From positions 1-7,185 of the forward strand of contig VSNT01000165.1 in NCBI GenBank assembly GCA_009774465.1: DNA of 7,185 bases. The letters are read 5' to 3'. Source of the DNA: Lachnospiraceae bacterium (lineage in GTDB: Bacteria > Bacillota_A > Clostridia > Lachnospirales > Lachnospiraceae). Positions 1 through 4,839 of this stretch are shown here, piece by piece. The notes under the pieces were generated by a model. That model searched no databases. It was given only the letters and a program-made list of their open reading frames with translations, and was not told the origin of the DNA. The translations under genes and the position numbers were made by a program. Within the stretch, counting starts at the first letter, position 1, and every line of letters begins with the position of its first letter.

Positions 1-102
1 TGTTTCTTCTTTGTTTCGTTCTCTGAATTCTTCTTTCGAATTTTCAGGGCTGCTTTGCTGTTTATTTGTCACGGTTCGGTGTTTTGTCTTGTCCAGACGC
101 AA
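1..102 (-). other. Edge region downstream of tandem promoters: rRNA-type leader or start of an unidentified gene
   Basis: On the minus strand one frame is open from a stop codon at 103-105 to the window edge (34 codons). It could start at TTG (102-100) or GTG (72-70). The encoded residues are strongly hydrophilic, rich in Glu, Lys, Asn and Arg. Neither start has a Shine-Dalgarno sequence, and the predicted start point of the nearer promoter falls only one or two bases before the TTG. The RNA can form a hairpin (arms 23-30 and 38-47, with a small bulge). An untranslated leader of a stable-RNA operon therefore fits at least as well as a protein N-terminus, because purine-rich RNA easily stays open and reads as Glu/Lys. 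I do not recognise a protein family. Confidence 0.35.
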
Positions 103-109
103 CTATGAA

Positions 110-138
110 ATAATATCATATGTTTTGCACTAAGTCAA
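110..138 (-). promoter_or_regulatory. Strong sigma-A promoter P2, reading off the left edge
   Basis: Reading the minus strand, the -35 box TTGACT (133-138) is followed after 17 bp by the -10 box TATTAT (110-115), each 5/6 to consensus. Immediately upstream is a long A/T tract (about 141-166, alternating runs of A and T) that resembles an UP element for the RNA polymerase alpha subunit. Transcription would start near 103-104, possibly on a G. It is the second of a tandem pair. Confidence 0.7.
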
Positions 139-167
139 GACGTTTTAAAAATTTTTTTAATATAAAT

Positions 168-192
168 TTCCATCGCTCTTTAGGCGGTGGAA
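168..192 (-). other. Hairpin at the 5' end of the P1 transcript
   Basis: Two 9-base arms (168-176 and 184-192) surround a 7-base loop. As minus-strand RNA the stem has one C-A mismatch; as plus-strand RNA that position would be a U-G wobble. The hairpin lies right at the predicted start of the P1 transcript, where it could protect the 5' end or affect passage toward P2. No T-run follows it on the plus strand, so a plus-strand terminator is unlikely. Confidence 0.35.
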
Positions 193-196
193 TTAT

Positions 197-226
197 ATTA
201 TAGCACTATATTTTCATGCTTGTCAA
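197..226 (-). promoter_or_regulatory. Strong sigma-A promoter P1, upstream member of tandem pair
   Basis: On the minus strand a perfect -35 box TTGACA (221-226) and a perfect -10 box TATAAT (197-202) are separated by 18 bp. An A/T-rich stretch lies just upstream and includes a 6-bp inverted repeat with a 3-base loop (227-241). The start point is expected near 190. The -10 boxes of P1 and P2 are 87 bp apart in the same direction, a spacing and strength of the kind seen before rRNA operons in Firmicutes. The downstream gene is outside the window. Confidence 0.75.
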
Positions 227-281
227 TATTATGCAATAATAAAATCAAAAGTTTTTTGTTATTTTGTATTCATTACTTAAA

Positions 282-316
282 TGAGCCAAATGAATATTTT
301 AATCTCACTTGGCTCA
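282..316 (-). terminator. Possible weak terminator after the anti-sigma gene
   Basis: Arms at 282-293 and 305-316 flank an 11-base A/T-rich loop. As minus-strand RNA all 12 positions pair, one as G-U; as plus-strand RNA the same position is an A-C mismatch, which favours a minus-strand role. It starts 16 bp after the stop of the DUF4179 gene. The following T-run is short (TTT then AAG), so termination may be inefficient, or this may be a 3'-end stabilising hairpin. Confidence 0.5.
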
Positions 317-332
317 CTATCAATGTAATTGA

Positions 333-1358
333 TTATGGAAGTTCAATTTCTTCTTTATTTTCTCCTACCAATAAAGCGATAACTTTTTCAACATTTATTA
401 CCCTGGAAAAACGAGCTGTTTTTTCATAATTTCCATTTTCAAATCCTACGGACAACTCCTGAAAACCATCTTCTTCTATGATGGAACCGTCATTATACTT
501 CACTCCATTAATAAATAGAGAACGTAAACTATCAGCTTGATCTATATTAATTCCTTCTAATTTTTCCAGTTCTCTTGCACTTGATTCATCACAAATTAAT
601 TTTACACTGATAGGTGTAAGCTCTACTGCCTTAACCATTACATTACAGCCTGCTACTTGATACTCCTTATTAACTTCAAAGCAAACAGCATCTACTGTAT
701 GTACGTTTAACGAAAACTCCCAACTTCCTTCTAAAATTTTTGTACCTTCTAATGCCTTTTCTCCTGGTGCATCCAAAGAAGTAAATTGAATTGTCATATT
801 TAAATCTTCTTTGTTTGTGTCCGTCTTTGTTCCAAAAATCTCATAATATCTGCTGTTGGAAACTTTCTGACGGTTTTCATCTACAAAACCGCAGCCAAGC
901 ATACTGAAAGGATTTTCTTTTCCCTGATAATCAATCGAAAAGCTCATATTACTGCCGGGAACAATCTGCATTTCCTCATTTTCTGCCGTTATTTCAAACA
1001 GTGCATAAAAACAATTGATATCCTGAATTGTTTGAACCGCACGGATAGTCAAACCTGAATCTGATACTGTCTGATACTCTTCCTGTGCAATCTGATCCAT
1101 CACCAACTCCTTTTGTTGCTCTTCCTCAGCCTCAAATACCTCTGTTGCTCTTTCATTCCAGTTGAAAATTTCTGTTGCACTCACTGTTGTTCCAAGAATG
1201 GCAACTAGTGCTGCCGCTAAAATTACAATTGTACGCTTTTTCATGTGTTTTACCCTTTTGACCTTTCCACAGTTTAACTCTTCGAGGGTACTAAGAACTG
1301 TTTGATGTACAAATTCCGGCACTTCAGGAAATTCACTACTCCAATTTCTATTTTTCAT
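333..1358 (-). CDS. DUF4179 membrane protein, probable anti-sigma factor of the adjacent ECF sigma factor
   Basis: This 341-residue protein has a short cytoplasmic N-terminus with a Pro-Glu-Phe-Val-His motif (residues 14-18) of the type shared by DUF4179 proteins. A basic patch (32-42) precedes one transmembrane segment (about 43-61), and a large extracellular region of roughly 280 residues follows. This is the layout of a transmembrane anti-sigma factor: the cytoplasmic tail would hold the sigma factor until an envelope signal releases it. Its gene begins 11 bp before the end of the ECF sigma gene, which implies translational coupling. I chose the ATG at 1358 because a GGGAG site (1368-1372) lies 9 bases before it; the in-frame ATG at 1364 is only 3 bases from that site and would add two residues. 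No conserved zinc-binding ZAS motif is seen. The anti-sigma role is inferred from layout and neighbour, and the signal is unknown. Confidence 0.85.
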   Translation of the reverse strand: MKNRNWSSEFPEVPEFVHQTVLSTLEELNCGKVKRVKHMKKRTIVILAAALVAILGTTVSATEIFNWNERATEVFEAEEEQQKELVMDQIAQEEYQTVSDSGLTIRAVQTIQDINCFYALFEITAENEEMQIVPGSNMSFSIDYQGKENPFSMLGCGFVDENRQKVSNSRYYEIFGTKTDTNKEDLNMTIQFTSLDAPGEKALEGTKILEGSWEFSLNVHTVDAVCFEVNKEYQVAGCNVMVKAVELTPISVKLICDESSARELEKLEGINIDQADSLRSLFINGVKYNDGSIIEEDGFQELSVGFENGNYEKTARFSRVINVEKVIALLVGENKEEIELP

Positions 1359-1830
1359 ATCCATATACTCCCATCAATTTTTCTTTTAAAAGTTTTCTGC
1401 TCCGGCAAAGTCTGGTCTTTGCTGTACTTTGCGACAAATTCAAAATCTGACAAATTTCCTTTACTGAATATCCTTCTACATAGAATAAAATAAGTGGAAT
1501 TCTGTAATTAGCGTCTAAACCCATTACGGCTTCAAAAACTTCTGAATAATCCTCCCGCTCTGTCTGTACTTGTACTTCAAAATAATCTTCATAAGAAATC
1601 TGTTCTTTTTTTAGACGAATAATGTGATAACATTCATTAATTAATATTCTGGTAATCCATGTCTTGAAATATTTATCATTTCGCAAAGTATGTATTTTTT
1701 CAAAAGAATTTAAGATTGCGTTCTGCATCGCATCTGCACAATCTTCATCATTTCCTAAAATAGATTTTGCTATATGGTACAAACTTTTTTCTGTCTTAAG
1801 CACCTCTGTTGTAAACTGTTCCTTATTCAT
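1348..1830 (-). CDS. ECF-family RNA polymerase sigma-70 factor
   Basis: The 160-residue protein has the usual ECF length and two domains. Region 2 (about residues 10-78) binds core polymerase and the -10 element and includes an Asp-Cys-Ala-Asp-Ala-rich region 2.2 helix (30-40) and a Thr-Trp-Ile-Thr-Arg segment (57-61). Region 4 (about 105-155) has a helix-turn-helix at 121-148 (Tyr-Ser-Val-Lys-Glu-Ile start, Ser-Thr-Ala-Lys-Thr-Arg-Leu recognition helix) for the -35 element. There is no sigma region 3 and no added C-terminal domain. An AAGGAT site lies about 9 bases before the ATG. The overlapping DUF4179 gene is its likely anti-sigma factor, and the candidate ECF promoter upstream suggests self-activation. 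It resembles SigV/SigW-like stress sigma factors of Firmicutes, but the regulon cannot be read from here. Confidence 0.93.
   Translation of the reverse strand: MNKEQFTTEVLKTEKSLYHIAKSILGNDEDCADAMQNAILNSFEKIHTLRNDKYFKTWITRILINECYHIIRLKKEQISYEDYFEVQVQTEREDYSEVFEAVMGLDANYRIPLILFYVEGYSVKEICQILNLSQSTAKTRLCRSRKLLKEKLMGVYGYEK
1368..1372 (-). promoter_or_regulatory. Ribosome-binding site deciding the DUF4179 start
   Basis: GGGAG on the minus strand lies inside the end of the sigma gene. It is 9 bases from the ATG at 1358 and only 3 bases from the ATG at 1364, so it favours the shorter protein. Its place within the upstream coding region fits coupled synthesis of sigma and anti-sigma factor. Confidence 0.7.
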
Positions 1831-1860
1831 TTTTTATAATCCTTTTTTCTTTTTGTTTTA

Positions 1861-1877
1861 TGAAACGGCCGTTTTCA
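1861..1877 (-). promoter_or_regulatory. Palindrome in the sigma-gene leader, possible operator or hairpin
   Basis: Positions 1863-1874 form a perfect 12-bp palindrome (AAACGGCCGTTT), unusually GC-rich for this AT-rich gap. Flanking TGA and TCA extend the symmetry apart from one extra T. It sits between the candidate ECF promoter and the ribosome-binding site, roughly +8 to +24 of that transcript. It may bind a dimeric repressor or fold in the RNA; no regulator can be named. Confidence 0.35.
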
Positions 1878-1889
1878 ATTCACAATAAT

Positions 1890-1918
1890 TAGAGAAAAAT
1901 AAAATCGAAAAGGTTACA
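1890..1918 (-). promoter_or_regulatory. Candidate ECF-type promoter for the sigma/anti-sigma operon
   Basis: The minus strand carries TGTAAC (1913-1918) followed by CTTTTC, then 17 bp after TGTAAC a TCTCTA box (1890-1895). ECF sigma factors of Firmicutes commonly use an AAC-containing -35 (TGAAAC or TGTAAC) and a -10 such as CGTC or CGTCTA, so this looks like a self-recognised promoter. No convincing sigma-A promoter is visible in the same gap. Autoregulation is an inference. Confidence 0.5.
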
Positions 1919-1958
1919 AACAACGAACACCATTTTTTAAAGCTATGCACTTTTTGAC

Positions 1959-1992
1959 AAAAAAACAGAAGTGTTATCTTTAACACTTCTGT
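1959..1992 (-). terminator. Strong intrinsic terminator after tRNA-Ser
   Basis: A perfect 12-bp stem (arms 1965-1976 and 1981-1992) with a 4-base loop is followed on the minus strand by seven T residues (1965-1959). On the plus strand no T-run follows the hairpin, so it works for minus-strand transcription. It ends the tRNA transcript, and any readthrough from the plsC-like gene, and insulates the sigma operon. Confidence 0.93.
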
Positions 1993-2010
1993 ACCTTATT
2001 GGAAGCTAAA

Positions 2011-2098
2011 CGGAGAAAGAGGGATTTGAACCCTCGCGCCGCGTGAACGACCTACACCCTTAGCAGGGGCGCCTCTTCAGCCTCTTGAGTATTTCTCC
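2011..2098 (-). tRNA. tRNA-Ser (anticodon GCU)
   Basis: The minus strand folds as a type II tRNA of 88 bases. The acceptor stem GGAGAAA (2098-2092) pairs with TTTCTCC (2018-2012), with a G discriminator at 2011. The anticodon stem CGCCC/GGGTG holds the loop CTGCTAA with anticodon GCT at 2064-2062, which reads AGC and AGU serine codons. A long variable arm and a T loop (GGTTCAAAT) are present, as expected for tRNA-Ser. The 3' CCA is not encoded and must be added by the CCA-adding enzyme. It is the only tRNA in the window and has its own consensus promoter and terminator. Confidence 0.97.
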
Positions 2099-2155
2099 AT
2101 AATCTGAATTACACCGCTACCAATATTTTATTGTGCGCTTTACAACGCAAATTTT

Positions 2156-2184
2156 ATTATACATAAGCAAATTTTATTTGTCAA
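2156..2184 (-). promoter_or_regulatory. Perfect consensus sigma-A promoter for tRNA-Ser
   Basis: On the minus strand a TTGACA box (2179-2184) and a TATAAT box (2156-2161) are exactly 17 bp apart, the ideal housekeeping promoter. The start is expected near 2149, giving about 50 bases of leader to be trimmed before the tRNA at 2098. It lies just after the stop codon of the acyltransferase gene, and no terminator separates the two, so readthrough from that gene is also possible. Confidence 0.9.
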
Positions 2185-2208
2185 TGTTTTTCCGTATCTT
2201 CTTTTAGA

Positions 2209-2931
2209 CTAATTTTCTTTTAAATTTACAAAATATTCTTTTATGGTTTCCTCAATTCGCTTTTTAACCTCTGCTGCTATCTCCACAGTTTTCATATTTT
2301 TATATTCTTCATAATAAATAGGCGGCATATAAAACAACTTAACAGATACCGGCTGGATTGAATTCTCATCAAATGGTTTATAGGAATCTATTAAAGCGCA
2401 TGGAACGATTGGACACTTAGCCTTCGTTGCACTTTTAAAACTTCCGCCTTTAAAATCAATTAATTGATTGCCTTTTCCACTTCTTGTTCCCTCTGGAAAA
2501 ATTATAAAATTCTTTCCCATCTTTACTTCTTCTGTTACAGAACAGATTACTTTCATTGACTGCTTAAGATCTTCTCTGTCCATAGCATAAGCGCCTAATG
2601 CTCTAATAATCTGTTTCAAGAGAATAATATTACTTGCTTCCTTCTTGGCCACAAAGGAAAAAGGTCTGGGACATGAATCCAAAAACACAAGAACATCAAA
2701 TAGTCCCTGATGGTTGGGGAAAAAAATAAAGCCGTCTTTCTCAGGAATATTCTCAAATCCATATGCTTCTATAGTCACTCTTCCGGCACGATTTGCTTTT
2801 TTTGTTACTTTTTTAATTATTGCAAAAGATTCTTCATAAGAAACTTTGCTGCTTGCACTACACCACCATATTTGTATAAAATAATAAGGCGCTTTTAAAA
2901 AAAGTCTGATTATCATTAATGCAATTCTCAT
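2209..2931 (-). CDS. PlsC-like 1-acyl-sn-glycerol-3-phosphate acyltransferase
   Basis: The 240-residue protein carries the four motifs of glycerolipid acyltransferases. Motif I is Asn-His-x4-Asp with catalytic His74 and Asp79; motif II is around Met117-Asp118-Arg119; motif III is Phe-Pro-Glu-Gly-Thr-Arg-Ser (145-151), which binds the phosphate; motif IV is around Pro174-Leu180. A hydrophobic N-terminal segment (about residues 3-23) suits attachment to the cytoplasmic membrane. The expected reaction is transfer of an acyl chain to lysophosphatidic acid to make phosphatidic acid. Length matches bacterial PlsC, but paralogues with other lysolipid acceptors share these motifs, so substrate is not certain. 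It lies 28 bp after the hydro-lyase beta-subunit gene with no visible terminator. Only a weak GGATG-type ribosome-binding site precedes the ATG. Confidence 0.9.
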   Translation of the reverse strand: MRIALMIIRLFLKAPYYFIQIWWCSASSKVSYEESFAIIKKVTKKANRAGRVTIEAYGFENIPEKDGFIFFPNHQGLFDVLVFLDSCPRPFSFVAKKEASNIILLKQIIRALGAYAMDREDLKQSMKVICSVTEEVKMGKNFIIFPEGTRSGKGNQLIDFKGGSFKSATKAKCPIVPCALIDSYKPFDENSIQPVSVKLFYMPPIYYEEYKNMKTVEIAAEVKKRIEETIKEYFVNLKEN

Positions 2932-2959
2932 AATTTATATCATCCACTTCTTAAGCTGG

Positions 2960-3511
2960 TCAATCCTCCATATACTCCTTAATTGCTGTTTCATAAAGGT
3001 TATTTCCTTTAGAATCGATAACAACAATTACAGGAAAATCTTTCACCCAAAGCTTACGAATTGCTTCTGTCCCCAAATCATCATATGCAATTACCTCCGA
3101 ACTGAGAATTGATTTTGAAAGTAATGCTCCTGCGCCTCCTACTGCTGCAAAATACACAGCACCATTTCGAACAATTGCATGTCTGACCTCTTCTGTTCTT
3201 TTTCCTTTACCTATCATGCCTTTTAATCCAAGATCTAACAGTACCGGAGTGTATTTATCCATTCTGCTGGATGTTGTTGGTCCTGCAGAACCAATTGGAC
3301 GTCCCTGCCTTGCCGGAGAAGGTCCCATATAATAAATAACATTGTTTTTTATATCAAAAGGAAGCTCTTCTCCCTGCTCCAACGCTTCATACATTCTTTT
3401 ATGCGCTGCATCCCTGGCTGTATAAATAGTACCTGTTAAAAACACATAATCCCCACTGCAAAGCTGTTTTGCCGTCTCTTCATCATAAGGAACCGAAATT
3501 GATTTTTTCAT
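2960..3511 (-). CDS. Fumarase/tartrate dehydratase-type Fe-S hydro-lyase, beta subunit
   Basis: This 183-residue protein matches the C-terminal half of class I fumarases, split off as a separate beta subunit. Visible substrate-binding motifs are Thr-Ala-Arg-Asp-x2-His-x-Arg (31-39), Gly-Pro-Thr-Thr-Ser-Ser-Arg (77-83) and Gly-Lys-Gly (101-103). With the alpha subunit it should hydrate fumarate to malate reversibly. I start it at the ATG at 3511: an AGGAAGGA site (3525-3532) sits 13 bases before it, just after the alpha stop, and the protein then begins where relatives begin. An upstream in-frame TTG at 3574 would add 21 residues within the alpha gene and is unlikely. Fumarase is the more common assignment in Clostridia, but L-tartrate dehydratase or another hydroxy-acid dehydratase cannot be excluded. 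Confidence 0.9.
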   Translation of the reverse strand: MKKSISVPYDEETAKQLCSGDYVFLTGTIYTARDAAHKRMYEALEQGEELPFDIKNNVIYYMGPSPARQGRPIGSAGPTTSSRMDKYTPVLLDLGLKGMIGKGKRTEEVRHAIVRNGAVYFAAVGGAGALLSKSILSSEVIAYDDLGTEAIRKLWVKDFPVIVVIDSKGNNLYETAIKEYMED

Positions 3512-3524
3512 AACGATTTCTGTA

Positions 3525-3532
3525 TCCTTCCT
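3525..3532 (-). promoter_or_regulatory. Ribosome-binding site deciding the beta-subunit start
   Basis: AGGAAGGA on the minus strand lies in the 23-bp gap after the alpha-subunit stop. Its 13-base distance to the ATG at 3511 is longer than usual, but it is the only good site, and it rules against the in-frame TTG at 3574. Confidence 0.6.
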
Positions 3533-3534
3533 CT

Positions 3535-4377
3535 CTAAAGTACTCGCACGCAATGCCTGTTTACATGGCAGCAAATATTAACAGCTACCGGAAGTCCTGC
3601 AATATGCGTAGGATAAGTATCAATATTAACAGCCAGCGCAGTAGTACTTCCGCCCAATCCTCCCGGGCCTATTCCTGACTGATTGATTTTTTTTAATAAT
3701 TCCTCCTCCAGCTCGCGTACATACGAAACCGAAGAAGGCTCGTTCGCAGAACGTGTCAGTGCTTTCTTGGCTAAAATTGCACATTTTTCAAAGGTGCCTC
3801 CGATACCTACACCTACTACCATAGGAGGACATGCATTCGGTCCGGCATCCTTCACCGCAGTAAGAATTGCTTTTTTAACACCTTCTATTCCATCAGCAGG
3901 TTTCAACATAAAAATCCGGCTCATATTTTCGCTTCCAAACCCTTTAGGTGCAAGTACTATTTTGATTTGATCACCGGCAACTACATCATAATGAATTACT
4001 GCAGGGGTATTATCATTTGTATTCTCCCTGAATATGGGATCTTTAACCACAGATTTGCGAAGATACCCCTCAATGTATCCCTGCCTTACACCTTCATTTA
4101 CCGCATCTGTAAGAAGTCCTCCTTCAACGTAAACCTCCTGCCCTATTTCTATAAAAACAACAGCCATGCCTGTATCCTGGCAGATTGGAATCATATCCTT
4201 CGCAGCAATCTCCAAATTATCTTCAAGCTGGGCCAATATCTGCTTTCCCAGGGATGATTTTTCTTTCTGTTCCGACTGCTTTAGCGCCTGCTTCATATCA
4301 TCTGTCAGGTAATGATTGGCTTCGATACACATTTCTTTTACATTTTCTATAATTTTATTTATGTGAATTGTTCTCAT
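3535..4377 (-). CDS. Fumarase/tartrate dehydratase-type Fe-S hydro-lyase, alpha subunit
   Basis: The 280-residue protein is the N-terminal, iron-sulfur part of a class I fumarase. The likely [4Fe-4S] ligands are Cys66 (Cys-Gln-Asp-Thr-Gly), Cys183 (Asn-Ala-Cys-Pro-Pro) and Cys270 (in the Asn-Ile-Cys-Cys-His motif); Cys269 beside it is an extra cysteine. Asp68, two residues after the first ligand, matches a conserved active-site Asp. The Gly-Pro-Gly-Gly-Leu-Gly-Gly loop (237-243) is also conserved. The cluster in this class is oxygen-labile, which fits an anaerobe. A GGAG site 11 bases upstream supports the ATG. The gene follows the HIT gene by 21 bp and precedes the beta subunit by 23 bp, so the two subunits are co-expressed. 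Fumarate is the likely substrate; tartrate is the alternative. Confidence 0.92.
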   Translation of the reverse strand: MRTIHINKIIENVKEMCIEANHYLTDDMKQALKQSEQKEKSSLGKQILAQLEDNLEIAAKDMIPICQDTGMAVVFIEIGQEVYVEGGLLTDAVNEGVRQGYIEGYLRKSVVKDPIFRENTNDNTPAVIHYDVVAGDQIKIVLAPKGFGSENMSRIFMLKPADGIEGVKKAILTAVKDAGPNACPPMVVGVGIGGTFEKCAILAKKALTRSANEPSSVSYVRELEEELLKKINQSGIGPGGLGGSTTALAVNIDTYPTHIAGLPVAVNICCHVNRHCVRVL

Positions 4378-4398
4378 TATTAAGTTATCTCCGCAGTA

Positions 4399-4824
4399 TC
4401 ACTTCACAATTGCTTTTCTGATTTGTTCTAACTCCTCTGATCCGGGTTCCCCGGCAATATATTTCAATATTTCTCCATCCTCTTTATATCTGGGGATCAA
4501 ATGCATATGAAAATGAAAAACTGTCTGACCTGCAACTTCTCCATTATTTTGAATCACATTAAATCCATCACAATGGAGTTTTTCCGTCATTTTAATCATT
4601 AACTTTTTAGCAAGCTTCATTGCATCCGCTGCCATTTCTTCAGGAAGTTCATATAGATTGGCATAATGGTTCTTTGGAATAATAAGCGCGTGTCCTCTTG
4701 TTGCCGGACCTACATCAAGAATTACTTTAAACTGTTCGTCTTCATAAATGGTATGAGATGGGATCTCACCTGCAATTATTTTACAAAAAATACAATTGTC
4801 CTGCGAAATTATTTCTTTTTTCAT
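4399..4824 (-). CDS. HIT-family (histidine triad, HinT-like) nucleotide-binding hydrolase
   Basis: This 141-residue protein has the histidine triad His-Phe-His-Met-His (His104, His106, His108), where the central histidine is the nucleophile in the family. The N-terminal Cys11-x2-Cys14 with His53 and His104 are likely zinc ligands, as in HinT proteins of Firmicutes. Other family marks are Gly-His-Ala-Leu-Ile-Ile-Pro-Lys (44-51) and Asn-Asn-Gly-x3-Gly-Gln (93-100). The family hydrolyses nucleoside phosphoramidates and aminoacyl-AMP or dinucleotide compounds; the natural substrate here is unknown. The ATG has an excellent AAGGAG site 7 bases upstream, inside the 15-bp gap after the oxidoreductase gene. 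It is a housekeeping gene, and its link to the neighbouring hydro-lyase is positional only. Confidence 0.94.
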   Translation of the reverse strand: MKKEIISQDNCIFCKIIAGEIPSHTIYEDEQFKVILDVGPATRGHALIIPKNHYANLYELPEEMAADAMKLAKKLMIKMTEKLHCDGFNVIQNNGEVAGQTVFHFHMHLIPRYKEDGEILKYIAGEPGSEELEQIRKAIVK

Positions 4825-4839
4825 TTACATGCTCCTTAT

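Noticed and set aside
1..332. Riboswitch, CRISPR or mobile-element boundary in the left intergenic region
   Set aside because: No repeated spacer units, no terminal inverted repeats and no recognisable aptamer core were seen. The promoters and short hairpins explain the visible structure.
187..429. Plus-strand open frame of 80 codons
   Set aside because: It begins over the P1 promoter and hairpin and ends inside the DUF4179 gene on the other strand. It has no ribosome-binding site and a low-complexity Phe/Ile/Ser/Leu-rich product, so it is a chance frame.
1302..1888. Plus-strand open frames opposite the sigma and anti-sigma genes
   Set aside because: They are antisense to well-supported genes, lack ribosome-binding sites, and their products look like reverse translations rich in Phe, Ser, Cys and Ile.
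1959..2000. Terminator hairpin considered as bidirectional, serving a plus-strand transcript
   Set aside because: The T-run is present only on the minus-strand side, and there is no plus-strand gene nearby.
3512..3574. Longer beta-subunit form starting at TTG 3574
   Set aside because: It would need a TTG start inside the alpha gene without a good ribosome-binding site, and the extra 21 residues do not belong to the family's usual N-terminus. The ATG at 3511 follows a Shine-Dalgarno site.
3683..4257. Two plus-strand open frames opposite the hydro-lyase alpha gene
   Set aside because: They lie opposite a gene with clear cluster-ligand and active-site motifs, and neither product resembles a known protein.
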